Below are positions 33,201-43,115 of a stretch of DNA of 64,000 bases, in pieces; positions within the stretch are counted from its first letter, which is position 1, and every line of letters begins with the position of its first letter. Source of the stretch: Opeltia flavorubescens (taxonomy: Eukaryota; Ascomycota; Lecanoromycetes; Teloschistales; Teloschistaceae); the NCBI GenBank assembly GCA_000442125.1, contig KE546976.1:1426001-1490000 (forward strand). Reading direction: 5' to 3'. A model generated the notes under the pieces. That model was not told the origin of the DNA, did no database searches, and saw nothing but the letters and a program-made list of their open reading frames with translations. The position numbers were made by a program, and so were the translations under genes.

Positions 33201-33735
33201 GAAATGGTCCCAAGATTTCACAAAAGAGGAACTCCAAGCTATCGATGATGGGGATGAGACTAGACTTAAGGAGTTGGGCATTTTCAAAGCTGTTGTGGAA
33301 GTCGATGCTGGGTTGACGGAATCTCAACGTCTTGTTGGAGATCCGGTGGAGTATGAGACTCTTGTCAAAGAATGCGTCGTCGAGGATGGTGATGAAGATC
33401 AGGAAGATGATGATGCAAATGGGGAGTGGGGATTTAAGACTTGGAAGAAATTTGATGGTGATCAATCTGCTCCCATTGAAAAGGAAACCGATCGGGTATC
33501 TCAGGAAATGTCCTCGCCACCTCAACTACCACAAATGGAAGTAGAGACCACTCCTGCACCTCCTGCTCTTGATCCAGTCCCGGTTGATGAATGGGATTTC
33601 TGGGCCTCATCCGCCAAGAAGGGCAAAAAGGGTAAAAAAGGCAGGAATGCAAATCCAGTCATGATTGAAGACCCGGTCTCTGAACCCACAAAGGTAGACG
33701 AGAAGTTTTATGAGGCATATGATCTCGCCTCTTGA
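30245..33735 (+). CDS. AAA protein with altered Walker B and Trp/Lys repeat tail
   Basis: About 1132 aa in three exons: 30245-31177, 31225-31831 and 31877-33735. The N-terminal half has the DUF7025-like region of fungal AAA proteins (FNSLWMIFEPGDIIFT, FGWGQTRFDILEFDG). The AAA core has Walker A SGPTGIGKTF, but Walker B reads WNAILLFDQARSS: the catalytic Glu expected after Asp is Gln. The sensor-1 Asn (FFVTCNAF) and arginine finger (DERLQSRFHI) are kept, so it may bind ATP but hydrolyse it poorly. After about residue 650 there is a low-complexity tail with repeated units of acidic-Trp-x-x-Trp-Gly, KKDKKKKK and EEPxxEPxP, at about 32398, 32542, 32692, 32821 and 32974, with weaker copies to 33600. 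Function unknown. The tail could be a multivalent binding platform. Confidence 0.85.
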
Positions 33736-34130
33736 GCTGGAGGGGGATACGAGGGTTAAAGCTTGTTGTTGTTGTGATGCCACAGTTGGTGAAGATGGAT
33801 TTTGTCCTTTTGATGGGGAGGAAGGGTGGTATTATAGGTCGTAATGATTAGGTTGGGTGTGGGGATGAAATCGTTGGATGTAATGATTTCCATGACTTAT
33901 CTGTCGTTTCCTCCCCCGGTTTGAGTGGCGACAGTACTGGATTTGGTTGGTATAGTTCTTGTATGCTGTAACTGAGATATCAGCAATGGAATTCCATGAT
34001 CATCGATGTTCGGTTCGTATTCAAGCTGATCCGACGTGCATGTGATACAATAATGTATAGAAGGAAATAAAAAATTAACACTGAAATGGTATTTGTCGTA
34101 AATCAATACACCAAGTTTATATATGCTGCA
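33736..34130. other. Convergent 3' intergenic region
   Basis: AT-rich DNA between the AAA gene and the transporter gene stops. No repeats or credible frames. Confidence 0.6.
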
Positions 34131-35942
34131 CTATGGACCCGCACCTCCACGACCTTCCTCTCCACCACCACCACCATCCCTCTCCCTCCTCCCCTTCAAT
34201 CGTAGAAACTCCCCCAATGCACCACCGACACTTTGTTTCCTACCCCCTTCACCAGCATCCTCCCTCCTCTCCTCACCCTCAACATCCCCTTCCTCCGGAC
34301 TCCTCTGCGACCTAGTCTTCCTCAAAGCATCCAGCCTCGGTCTCCTCCTCGCCGCTGCAGCCGCAGACGGAGAATCATGAACCCCTCTCCGCAACGAATC
34401 CGCCACTATAGCGCTCAGGGATGATGAGAGTGGAGACATGAATGGTGCGGGTCTGAGATGAGCCATTGAATTTCGGGATAGAGTTGATGGGCGATCGGGT
34501 TTGGAGGGGGAGAGGCGGCGGGGGAGATTGGAGTTGGAGCGTTGAGCGTCTGATGGGAGGAGAGGGGTTGAGATTGTGGATTCTAGGTTTTGTGTGGGAC
34601 GCGTTGGAGGTGTGTAGAAGTTGTCTTGGGAGGAGGTCCAGGGGTTTTCGGTGAGGGGTGTTTGTGGTTGAGACGACGATCTCTGAGGGGTATGAGGGAG
34701 GTGGGAGGAACTTGGTGAAGATTGAGAACCGCCGTTGAAGGTGACGCTTAGGGATGATTTTCGTCGATTTGTTTCTTCGATTTCTGACGTTTCTTCATCC
34801 ACCAAAACGATGGCTTCTTCTTCGTCTGTAGGTTCGTCATCATTGTCATCTTTCGATCTTCCGCTGGTGATCAGATAGACCCCGATGAAAGTCAAGAGAC
34901 AACCTCCAATGAACTTTCCCACTCTTGCTGCTGTTGCTGATTCAAAGTCTCGATAAAGAACAGCACTTCCAATGATGACAGATAATGTGAACAAGACAAA
35001 TTGCGTGGGGATGACTTGAGTCGAGTCGAATCTTTGTAAGGCCCGATTGATGTATCGGATTTGCATGACAGCAGATGCAACAAGTATAACAACAAGAAGA
35101 TATGTGATGGGAAAAGTAAGAGTGCGCCAGAGAGTTCCAGAGAGAAGGGATGCAACGCCTTTGGTTGACAGAGCAGTGTATCCACCGAACAACCCAACCA
35201 ATCCAAGGTCAATCAGGATCGATTTCTCTCCATATTTCCCACTTGCCCATATCAAGACAATTATACAGACAGCCGTGATGCCAAGGTAAAGTTCGAACTC
35301 CCATCTTGTGATTGCAGACCAAATGTCGTCGGGACCCATCCTATGTTCAGAAGTCTTTGCACTTAACACCACAACAACTGCACCAGCAACAGCCACAAGG
35401 ACTCCACCAAGATCCCTGACTCGAAATCTTTCTTTGAGTAGCCATGGTGCAATGATACAATTCGAGACCAGTGCCACAACTCCAAGTGGTGATACGATCG
35501 AAGCAGGAGCGAATCCATATGCGAGAAAATTGCCGCATTCGCCGATAGTCATTAATATGATCCCTGCCCACCAATATGGTGAACTCAAGTACGTCCTTGT
35601 ATCTGAAGTCGTGTTCTCCCTCTCTAGAGGTTTGACGGTAGATTGTGACGAACTTTCCGAGCTGAACGAATGCCGCGGGGTATCGGCAGATGCAAGATTT
35701 GCCTTTGATCTCTCCTCCGCAATCTCTTCCTGTTGTGTACCATATCCATTTCGAACCTCCTCTTTCTCTTGATCATCCTTTTCTCGACTCAAACGTATAT
35801 GAGCATATCTTTGGATATTGAGGGCGAAGGATATCAAGATGTTTCCCACAATAGCTGTGACGATCCCGATTACTGACGACCATTCTCGAACCGTGTCTCC
35901 ATTAATTGTCGGAGCGACGTCATTTGGTGGTAGGGTGTGCAT
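34131..35942 (-). CDS. NIPA-type magnesium transporter (DUF803)
   Basis: A single exon of 603 aa. The NIPA/DUF803 membrane domain runs from about residue 20 to 385: an N-terminal TM (VIGIVTAIVGNILISFALNI), a hydrophilic Ser-rich insert, then WWAGIILMTIGECGNFLAYG, APASIVSPLGVVALVSNCII and the EMT/DMT-like ALNRA-type signature IRYINRALQRFDSTQVIPTQ. VLFTLSVIIGSAVLY and GCLLTFIGVYLITSG close the domain. About nine TMs are expected, at the plasma or endosomal membrane. The C-terminal 200 residues are a cytosolic, Ser/Pro/Arg-rich, low-complexity tail with many possible phosphosites, ending in a poly-Gly/Glu run. Mg2+ transport is inferred from the family. Confidence 0.92.
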   Translation of the reverse strand: MHTLPPNDVAPTINGDTVREWSSVIGIVTAIVGNILISFALNIQRYAHIRLSREKDDQEKEEVRNGYGTQQEEIAEERSKANLASADTPRHSFSSESSSQSTVKPLERENTTSDTRTYLSSPYWWAGIILMTIGECGNFLAYGFAPASIVSPLGVVALVSNCIIAPWLLKERFRVRDLGGVLVAVAGAVVVVLSAKTSEHRMGPDDIWSAITRWEFELYLGITAVCIIVLIWASGKYGEKSILIDLGLVGLFGGYTALSTKGVASLLSGTLWRTLTFPITYLLVVILVASAVMQIRYINRALQRFDSTQVIPTQFVLFTLSVIIGSAVLYRDFESATAARVGKFIGGCLLTFIGVYLITSGRSKDDNDDEPTDEEEAIVLVDEETSEIEETNRRKSSLSVTFNGGSQSSPSSSHLPHTPQRSSSQPQTPLTENPWTSSQDNFYTPPTRPTQNLESTISTPLLPSDAQRSNSNLPRRLSPSKPDRPSTLSRNSMAHLRPAPFMSPLSSSLSAIVADSLRRGVHDSPSAAAAARRRPRLDALRKTRSQRSPEEGDVEGEERREDAGEGGRKQSVGGALGEFLRLKGRRERDGGGGGEEGRGGAGP

Positions 35943-36177
35943 CGAACGTTAAGACGTCAAGTCTTTGGCATGCGACAGGCTCACTTTCGACAACGAGGCT
36001 TCCCGTGGCAAGGAGGGCGTGAGTTGGGATGGATAAGCATTGTTGTTGTCAGCATCAAGGCTGCAAAGAAATCCTCGTCATGGCCTCATCGTGCATGTCA
36101 TAGCCAAGACGCTAGAAATCGTTGTATCGTGATGCTGACTAATACAGATCACTCGCCTGATTGGGTAGACTAACCAA

Positions 36178-37365
36178 CTATTTATTAAACCACCTTTCTA
36201 TGTCGAATCTCTCCCCTCTTGGTCCGATCAAAATTCCCCAATCTCGTAGTCTTTTCACATCCCAAATACAATAGCCCCATTTACAAAAAGCGACCGGGGA
36301 CGGCCACCTCCGTTGTCCAGGTGACATCTTTATCCTACCATAATAATCCATCAACTCTTCTCTGTACCAGCAGAACCACCACCAGCCTTTATTGCACAAA
36401 TATGTCCCTAGCGGTGCGTCGGACCATCTCGTAAGAGGTTTTTTGGCGACATAATCGGTCCTCCCGCAAGATATCGAGAAGGCTTGCGTGTAGAGTGTTG
36501 ATTCAAGCGTAGAGCCTTGTGCCATCGGTTCGTCGAAGACCACAGGANAGGGAGAGTGGTTGGTGTAGCCCATCTTCAGAAGTAGACGTCGTATGATTGG
36601 TTTTTGATCACCGATCGTGGCTCGGATATCCTTCTTATCCCATTTGGATTTGTGCTTGAGTACGCGGTTGTCGATATACCATTCCTGAAGGAAGAAATAT
36701 ATACACTCCATCTCTTTGAACTCCCATGCTGTGAGTGTTTTCAGGTAGATCTGGACTACGAATTCATGGATCATTTCTCGCGATGATGGATGGTAGGCCA
36801 TTGAGCAGAGAACCCAGAAACGCCATAGAGCGCGGTGGATGCGATAGATTTCGCATTGGGAGGGTGGTTCCTCTGTTGATGCTACTTCATGGTAATTATT
36901 GTAAGTTTTTGGCCGGCGACAGCAGGAGTGGATGAACTCTTCTGTCAAAGTATTAGTGTCTTGGTAAAGCGTAACGATATCTTCTAGGGCTTCAAACGGA
37001 TTTTCCAATATATCGACTTTGCAAGCTCGTTTCTCATTTGAAAATTGCTCATACATCTCCCGCTCGATGTTCAGCGTTAGAGTATCTAGCTTGATATCAA
37101 GGTCTGCTGGTGGTATATCATCAGGATCACCCTTGCCAAGGTGTAAGTTGAGAACGAAGGTGGCCAATTTTGAGATCTGGCGGTGTTCAGCGTTGTTGAG
37201 AGCTTTGGTGAATAGATGTTTGTAACGGGCAGAAACGAAAGATTTGAGAAAAGGGTAAGCTATTGTAAGATTGTGTAATGTGATGGGATCTGGTGCTTCG
37301 GATAGGACCATGTAAAGTATCTCTGGTGGTAGAGTGTGTAATCGACTGGAATTTGATGAAGACAT
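36178..37365 (-). CDS. F-box-like protein of unknown target
   Basis: 395 aa, single exon. The N-terminus RLHTLPPEILYMVLSEAPDP is an F-box-type helix pair, which would bind Skp1 in an SCF ubiquitin ligase. The rest is the long, mostly helical region typical of fungal F-box proteins without named substrate domains, with aromatic-rich segments (CIYFFLQEWYIDNR, NKGWWWFCWYREELMDYYG) and a basic end (FDIERWFNK). An ambiguous base at 36548 gives one unknown residue. There is no signal peptide. Fungal F-box-like proteins diverge quickly, so the specific role is open; a degenerate F-box without ligase function is also possible. Confidence 0.72.
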   Translation of the reverse strand: MSSSNSSRLHTLPPEILYMVLSEAPDPITLHNLTIAYPFLKSFVSARYKHLFTKALNNAEHRQISKLATFVLNLHLGKGDPDDIPPADLDIKLDTLTLNIEREMYEQFSNEKRACKVDILENPFEALEDIVTLYQDTNTLTEEFIHSCCRRPKTYNNYHEVASTEEPPSQCEIYRIHRALWRFWVLCSMAYHPSSREMIHEFVVQIYLKTLTAWEFKEMECIYFFLQEWYIDNRVLKHKSKWDKKDIRATIGDQKPIIRRLLLKMGYTNHSPXPVVFDEPMAQGSTLESTLYTQAFSISCGRTDYVAKKPLTRWSDAPLGTYLCNKGWWWFCWYREELMDYYGRIKMSPGQRRWPSPVAFCKWGYCIWDVKRLRDWGILIGPRGERFDIERWFNK

Positions 37366-37771
37366 ACCGAGACGTACAGAACACAGACAAGCAGGATATT
37401 GGAAATCGGGAAGATTTTGCTGACGAGGAATGTGTCATAAGGTTGGAGCATTTGAGCACATTTGAGTGGATTTTCCATTCTTTTGGCATGTAACGTTCTC
37501 ATCACGATATACCAACTTCGTAGGTAAAGGTCTTCACTTGAATCTATTGAATAAGAGCGACAGATATTTGACCTCCGTGGTTTGAATTCATTCTATTAAT
37601 ACATTGCTTGAGAGTTCCGTCTTGACTCAAAATCAGAAAGATCTATCTCCCCATATCATCTCAAATGTTGTCACCATCAACCATCAATCCCCCTGTCGTA
37701 ACACCACTAGAAAACCCCATATCCATCCCTTCATCTTTCCAAAATGGATCAAGTTGGAAGAATAAAAACTC
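37366..37771. other. Promoter side of the F-box-like gene
   Basis: AT-rich spacer with shadow frames antisense to the F-box gene. No gene or repeat noticed. Confidence 0.55.
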
Positions 37772-38626
37772 TCAAGAACCCCCAGAGGAACCCCCAGAGG
37801 AACTCCCAGAAGAACTCCCAGAGGAATCCTCAGAATAATAATCCCCTGAGTCAAAAGCATCACCTCCATCACAAGAAGCCTTCACAAAACACATCCCCAT
37901 CATTGTGGTATTCCATTCAATGCCAGGATAAGCCTTTTTATATTGAACAGAACCTTTGACAATTTCCTGGTTGCATTTTGCTGCGAAATCTGGGTCGTTG
38001 ACGAAAGCGTCGGTTATTTTACCGTTGCAGCCGCCATTCTGACGTTTCGAAAACTTGGGCTTGGGGTTGGATAGATATTGGAAGCGTTCTATAGCGGATG
38101 TTAGAGAGGGAGATGAATGGGGTATGAAGAGGGAAGATCATAGGTGACTTACGCTTGATGGGGACTCCTCGAGGCATGATCCTATCATTACGTGTAGGGA
38201 GTTTAAGGCTAGCTGGAACAGCGAGAGAAGGAGTGGGGATATCGGAACGAGTGGACATGACATCCCCACATTCAATGTATCCATCTGAGGTATGGACGCA
38301 AGTTGTAGCGGTATCATCGTCGGTGTCGTCAGCAGGTTCAATGTCATCAGAGTCATCGTCATCGGCGGCAGCAGTGGCCACGGTGACGGGGACCATCATG
38401 GTAGAAGTGTTGGCACGTTTGGCAGGGACGACATTGGCTTTTTCGATGCCTTGAGATTGGGAACCGGTAAGGTCGAGACGCTTGATGGCTTTTGAGGGGA
38501 TTAGTATGGCTGGGATTGATGTCGAAGAGCGTCGGGCTTACTTTTGACAGGGACGACATATCCAGTCACGCCATGGATAGCAAGAGTAGTGAGGCCAATG
38601 ATGGCCGAGATGAGTATGGACTTCAT
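37772..38626 (-). CDS. Secreted protein with KR sites and Ser/Gly tail
   Basis: A 245-aa hypothetical pre-pro-protein built from exons 38626-38542, 38488-38153 and 38088-37772, which I reconstructed because no single frame covers it. The signal peptide MKSILISAIIGLTTLAIHG is strong. Likely Kex2-type dibasic sites follow (VVPAKR, FSKRQN). Between them is an acidic stretch (DDDDSDDIEPADDTDDD) and TTCVHTSDGYIECGD. The last exon has four more Cys (six in all) and GIEWNTTMMGMCFVKASC, then a Ser/Gly repeat tail encoded by near-identical 12-bp units at 37775-37835. No family recognised. It may be a processed secreted protein or candidate effector. Splice phases (1, 1) fit exactly. Confidence 0.72.
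37775..37835. repeat. 12-bp coding tandem repeat (Ser/Gly)
   Basis: About five units of the type AGAGGAACCCCC on the plus strand encode SSGS/SGGS on the minus strand, at the very end of the secreted protein. Such arrays change length easily, so the tail is probably variable between strains. Confidence 0.75.
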
Positions 38627-39215
38627 CTTGGTTGTTGGTGGGATTACTGGATATTAGATGAAATGTCAGCTAGTGACTACGTCGAGTATCCTGAGCCTGG
38701 TGTAGTTGGAGGGACATGACATACAGATTATGCTGGTGTAACTGATTGTAATGCGGGATAGATGAGTATCAGGATTAAGAAATGATTCGAAAGAGTTGCC
38801 AAAGGAGTGGACAGGAGAGTGGTAGGAAGGAAGAAGACGGTGACAAGAGAGGACTTTCTGTGCCCGCAGTAGGGCGCCTCTGATCACATGAGAATGGAGA
38901 AATCAATGCAAAAGCTCCGATGAACGAACATTTCATCCCGTGTTCCAGACGGAAACAGTGATTTTTCACCTTGCACCCATGGATGAATGGAGACATGAAA
39001 GCAACGAAAGGCATTCACAATAGAAATGATAGCCCAAGGAGACTTCAAGGGGATAGATGCAGAGAGTGAAGTCAGAATCAAGCTTCTTGAACTCGAATGA
39101 AGAGTATCCGGGTTGGTAATCACCCAGGTCCATGACCATTCATCGATTAATTGACCTCTTGACTGTACGCCTGTCAACTCAAGTCGTCAACCTTATGAAT
39201 CCAGAATCCACGAAC
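38627..39215. other. Intergenic between two secreted-protein genes
   Basis: The promoter of the KR-site protein gene lies on the left. Small antisense frames have no recognisable content. No repeats were noticed. Confidence 0.55.
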
Positions 39216-39677
39216 CTACTCCAAAGACAACCCATCCAAAGCCTCCTCCCTCCCAACACCAGTCACATCAACCCACAACCCACTATTCCCCACCTCCCTA
39301 CTCCCCCCACTAAACATCCTCCCACCCACACAATCCTCAATAATCTCATCCACAGCCGCAACAACCCTACTCATCTCCTCCTTCACCCTAAACACATAGA
39401 ACAATCGAACTTTGATCACACAACCCTCGTAGCCTTGAGAGAGGGGGAGTTGAACTGTGCCTTTTGAAGGGAAAAAGGGGGTTGTGAATGTGTAGATTGG
39501 GTCGGGGTATTTTTGTAAGAGGAGAGAGAGGGCGCGGGTACAGGATGAGGGGGTTAGAGGCGGGGAGGTGCGGGATTGAGGACGACATCGACGTTGGATG
39601 GCGGATGGTGGGGGGATTAGGAGGGTGGATGTTAGGTTGAGGTAGAGGGAGAGGAGGATAAAGATGGGGATGTACAT
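39216..39677 (-). CDS. Small secreted protein with four cysteines
   Basis: 153 aa, single exon. A signal peptide (MYIPIFILLSLYLNLTSTLL) is followed by an Arg-rich segment (IQRRCRPQSR) that may hold a processing site. The mature domain has four Cys (RRC, SSC, EGC, EDC), allowing two disulfides. The pattern YPDPIYTFTTPFFPSKGTVQ, LPLSQGYEGCVIKV and IEDCVGGRMFSGG recalls a recurrent but unnamed family of fungal secreted proteins of about 150 residues. I cannot assign a function. Codon use is GC-richer than the spacer around it, which supports coding. Confidence 0.72.
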   Translation of the reverse strand: MYIPIFILLSLYLNLTSTLLIPPPSAIQRRCRPQSRTSPPLTPSSCTRALSLLLQKYPDPIYTFTTPFFPSKGTVQLPLSQGYEGCVIKVRLFYVFRVKEEMSRVVAAVDEIIEDCVGGRMFSGGSREVGNSGLWVDVTGVGREEALDGLSLE

Positions 39678-40022
39678 AGTTGAGTGTATGTAGTATTATT
39701 TCGACCTGATCGTTGAGTTTATCCTGTATAGACCGGAGAGGAGGATGGCAACGAAAAGGCTGCTTGTTTTGTCCCATTTTGTTTGAAATCGATGTCGACT
39801 AAAGAGAAACTCCACTTCGCCAACGAAGATCCACACCATACCCACGTTTCGTCCGGTTCTGCGCCAATAAGCGATGGATAATGCAGGTACAGCCGCAATA
39901 TCGGAAACATTCGGTGGGCGCGAAGAATGATATGCGATTGAAGTAGTGGAGTCTATATCACTAAGCGCAGTATGCCTGACACCGAACAAATGCAAGGAAT
40001 CCAAGATCCCAACGATAAAAGT
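39678..40022. other. Intergenic spacer
   Basis: Short region between two minus-strand genes. Shadow frames only. Confidence 0.55.
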
Positions 40023-41765
40023 TCATGCAACAGCAAACTTGCTCCTCGCTCTCAACTTCGCCCCATACCACCAAAGAACCCACATTCCAATTACACCCAA
40101 ACAACTCAAACCTCCAAGTAAACTGACACCCTTACCAACTCCAAGATTGATAAAGAGTGGCCTCGCAAACAAAATACTTCCACATGCCAAACTACTTCTC
40201 AAGAAATCATTACTCGCAAACAAACTTGCAGCATAAGTCGGATAACTCAAAGGTACATAGACAAAAATACATTGAAAGACAATGAATGCAGATGCAGCGT
40301 AAATCGTGATACCGATAACCGAGGCAATCCAATGTATAGAGGGGTTTGCGGTCCATGCGAATAGAAAGAGTCCGATGACAGGTCCAAATGCGAAGACAAG
40401 TGCAGGAACAAGACGATGTTCTTGTGCTCGCATACCGTTTGCATTGATGTCGGGGATGAGGTAGAAATGTAGGTATGCTGCGTAGATAATAATTCCAATG
40501 GCACAAGCGACGAGTACACATAGAAAGACCAAACCGTTCTCTCCGATATTGAATCCATACATGGGACCGTAGACCAGGGGAAAGACTTCGAAAAAGGAAT
40601 AGTAAATTCCATATATAATACTGGAATATATATTGACGAATGCGATTGCTGGATCTTTGATTGAAATTTCCATAGGTTTGATTAGAGCGTCGATGAGGAT
40701 TGCAGAAGGTTTTAGAGAACGTTGATCAATTTCCGATTGTGCCATTAATCGAGTATCACCGGTAAGCTTTCGTAAGCGTGCGGCACGTCGAAGAAGGATG
40801 TTTGGAGTCGATGTCTCGGGTGTACAGAGTAGCATAAGAATCAAGATTGGACCAGATATCCAAACAATCTCCCAAAGTGACCAACGCCAACCTTTGACAG
40901 GTACGGCAAATCCAGAAAGTAGAGGACCAAGAGCGGGACCACAATAGGCTGCAGATACCCAAAATGCCATTGCATAGGGAAATTTGAGAAGTGAGAACAT
41001 GTCTTGCATTGTTGCACCTCCAGTAGCCAGACAGGGTGATCCAAGAAATCCTTGTAAAAATCGAAGGACAAGTAAAGCACCAAATGATTCTGCAAGTGCT
41101 GTTGGAATTGATATGATGACGAAGAGTGAAAATGTAATCATATACATTGGATTCCGACCTATGACTGGGATTTCACTGAGAGGACTGAAAAAGAGAGGAC
41201 CGATACCGTATGCGAGGACATAAAGTGCCAAAGGAAGTGAAGCTGCTGTTGGACTGACATGGAAGACTTGTTCGACTTGTGGGATACTTGAGGTGTAAAT
41301 GGCGCTACCGGAATAGACAGCAAATGTGTATAGACAGATTTGGGAAGCGACAAATATTCGTTTTCCTCGTGACCAATTTTGTGGATTCGCAGGGTCATCA
41401 GTTGTATACCAGTCGACAAGGATAGTTCCATCAGATGTTTTCGTAGGTACAACAGGGACTGATTTTGTCCGTTCGAGGGATAGTTCTCTTTCAACATTCG
41501 CACGATCTGGTGTCCATTGTCGAGTACTTTCCCGACTTTTCGTACGGGTTAAAGCTGCTTCGGGATCTCGATTGGCGATCGGAGGTTGATTCGAATCTGT
41601 ATCGGAATTGGAGGGTTTCTCCTTGAGATTTGAAGAGTTGAGAGCAGTATTGTAGGCTTCTGGCAATTCAAAGTCGGGCCTCTCTTCAGGATATTGAAAA
41701 TACTTGTTACCAGAAAGATATCGAATGATTTGGCCAATAGTTGACTCTCTGAAAAGGTCTGACAT
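40023..41765 (-). CDS. MFS drug/polyamine antiporter (DHA1, TPO/FLU1-like)
   Basis: 580 aa, single exon; a 12-TM proton antiporter of the DHA1 group that exports polyamines or drugs at the plasma membrane. The N-terminus MSDLFRESTIGQIIRYLSG, with YFQYPEE, is typical of this fungal clade, followed by a cytosolic Ser/Thr-rich linker and DDPANPQNWSRGKR, the hallmark before TM1. LALYVLAYGIGPLFFSPLSE is the motif A region, RFLQGFLGSPCLATGGATMQD the TM4-5 motif, and MLLCTPETSTPNILLRRAARL the central PET loop. The end ARSKFAVA follows TM12. Complete. The exact substrate is not predictable. Its start is 540 bp from the divergent promethin-like gene. Confidence 0.93.
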   Translation of the reverse strand: MSDLFRESTIGQIIRYLSGNKYFQYPEERPDFELPEAYNTALNSSNLKEKPSNSDTDSNQPPIANRDPEAALTRTKSRESTRQWTPDRANVERELSLERTKSVPVVPTKTSDGTILVDWYTTDDPANPQNWSRGKRIFVASQICLYTFAVYSGSAIYTSSIPQVEQVFHVSPTAASLPLALYVLAYGIGPLFFSPLSEIPVIGRNPMYMITFSLFVIISIPTALAESFGALLVLRFLQGFLGSPCLATGGATMQDMFSLLKFPYAMAFWVSAAYCGPALGPLLSGFAVPVKGWRWSLWEIVWISGPILILMLLCTPETSTPNILLRRAARLRKLTGDTRLMAQSEIDQRSLKPSAILIDALIKPMEISIKDPAIAFVNIYSSIIYGIYYSFFEVFPLVYGPMYGFNIGENGLVFLCVLVACAIGIIIYAAYLHFYLIPDINANGMRAQEHRLVPALVFAFGPVIGLFLFAWTANPSIHWIASVIGITIYAASAFIVFQCIFVYVPLSYPTYAASLFASNDFLRSSLACGSILFARPLFINLGVGKGVSLLGGLSCLGVIGMWVLWWYGAKLRARSKFAVA

Positions 41766-42305
41766 TGTAAATACAAGGTAAAAGATGTAAGAGGTAACAG
41801 TCTCGAGATGAGATGAAAGAAGAAATCATCTTGCACGAGACGAACTGTTTATAAGATTCACCCAGAGTAAGAGTTGGATTATAGATCAGCAAAGAGTCAT
41901 ACTGCAATGGAACATTCCGAACAAATTGTGTCATCTTTACAATCGGAAGGATTACTTTCCGATTTCCACATACCAAAAAAGATATAAGCTTGCGATCCTT
42001 TAATTGGACTTTACCCGTATGACCGAGCATAAAATTACAAATCCATGCTGAATAAAGGATGGTTAAATTCCGAGCTTCCGGATCAACCTTAAAATCTTGG
42101 CAACTCTAAGTCCGTGTGCCGACATATGGTACACTAGCCACATGCGCGTCATGCGCTCTCGTCACTGACCCTGAAACTTGGTTTATGACATCTCTATCAC
42201 ATAGTCGACTGGAAGATCCTTTAATCTACCCAGCCAACCGCTCGTCTAAATTTCCATTCAAAATTCACACCTAATTAACAACCTCAATAAAAAACATTGT
42301 TGAAG
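41766..42305. promoter_or_regulatory. Bidirectional promoter region
   Basis: Spacer between divergent DHA1 transporter and promethin-like genes. Two minus-strand frames here read through the transporter's 5' leader and are not separate genes. Confidence 0.5.
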
Positions 42306-43115
42306 ATGGCGGAAATGGTCTCAGGTCTAGCTGGCGGGCTTCAAGGAAGTCTTACCGGCATGGTCAACAAAGGCTCTGCATGGCTCGACAACATCTTCCC
42401 ACCAGAGAAAAGAAACGAACTTATGGCCAAGATATCAAAATTCGCAACCGAAAAACCAATGATGGCTGTACGTATCCCCTAAATCTCCCCGAACCATTTC
42501 TAACATCAACAGTCATTCATCCTCTCACACCTCGCCCTCTCCGGTGTACCAATGGGTCTTTTCGTAATAATGACAATCACAGTCGTCATATTCTCAATCA
42601 TCGTCGCCCTCATCCTCGCAGTCCTCGCCGCAGTCCTATTCTCCGTCGCTTGTGTCGGTTTCGCTCTCATCATCTTACTTCCAACACTCTTCATCACAAC
42701 AGCCGCAGCTTCTTTCATATGGTTATGGGGATTGGGTGCTTTTTATATCTTGAAATGGTTCAATAAGAAAGAGATTCCAGGAATACACAAACCTATGGGG
42801 GAGGGAATAGAGGGGGAATTGGGTTTGGATGCTTTGACTGGGGATAAAGCACCTCCTGAGAAAGCCAACGGACATGCGAATGGAAGTGCGAATGGAAAAC
42901 CGAAGGAGGGAAAGAAGGATGGGCAGGCAAAAGAGGGGAAGAAGGATGGGGTGACGGGTAAAGTTCCCGGTGGAGACAAAGTGAATGGCGCGGCAAAGAG
43001 TACAGGAATTGATATCAATAATCCAAAAGAGGCGGCTGATGTGGGGAAAGTTGCTGGGAAGACGGGAAACGTCAATCAAGCCGTGAGCGGTGTGAAAGGA
43101 TCAGTCGGACTTTGA
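42306..43115 (+). CDS. Promethin/LDO-like membrane protein
   Basis: About 254 aa in two exons (42306-42467 and 42513-43115). After a short amphipathic N-terminus (GGLQGSLTGMVNKGSAWLDN) there is a long hydrophobic region of about 80 residues, GLFVIMTITVVIFSIIVALI through LIILLPTLFITTAAASFIWL, probably two or more hairpin-like membrane segments. The C-terminus is cytosolic and Lys/Gly/Asn-rich (KPKEGKKDGQAKEGKKDG). This layout fits the promethin family (yeast LDO proteins, human LDAF1), which work with seipin at lipid-droplet sites in the ER. The match is by architecture and motif feel, so another small ER membrane protein remains possible. Confidence 0.75.

Noticed and set aside
32376-33525. 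Several minus-strand frames under the AAA tail
   Set aside because: Antisense shadows of the Lys/Trp repeats; repetition explains their length.
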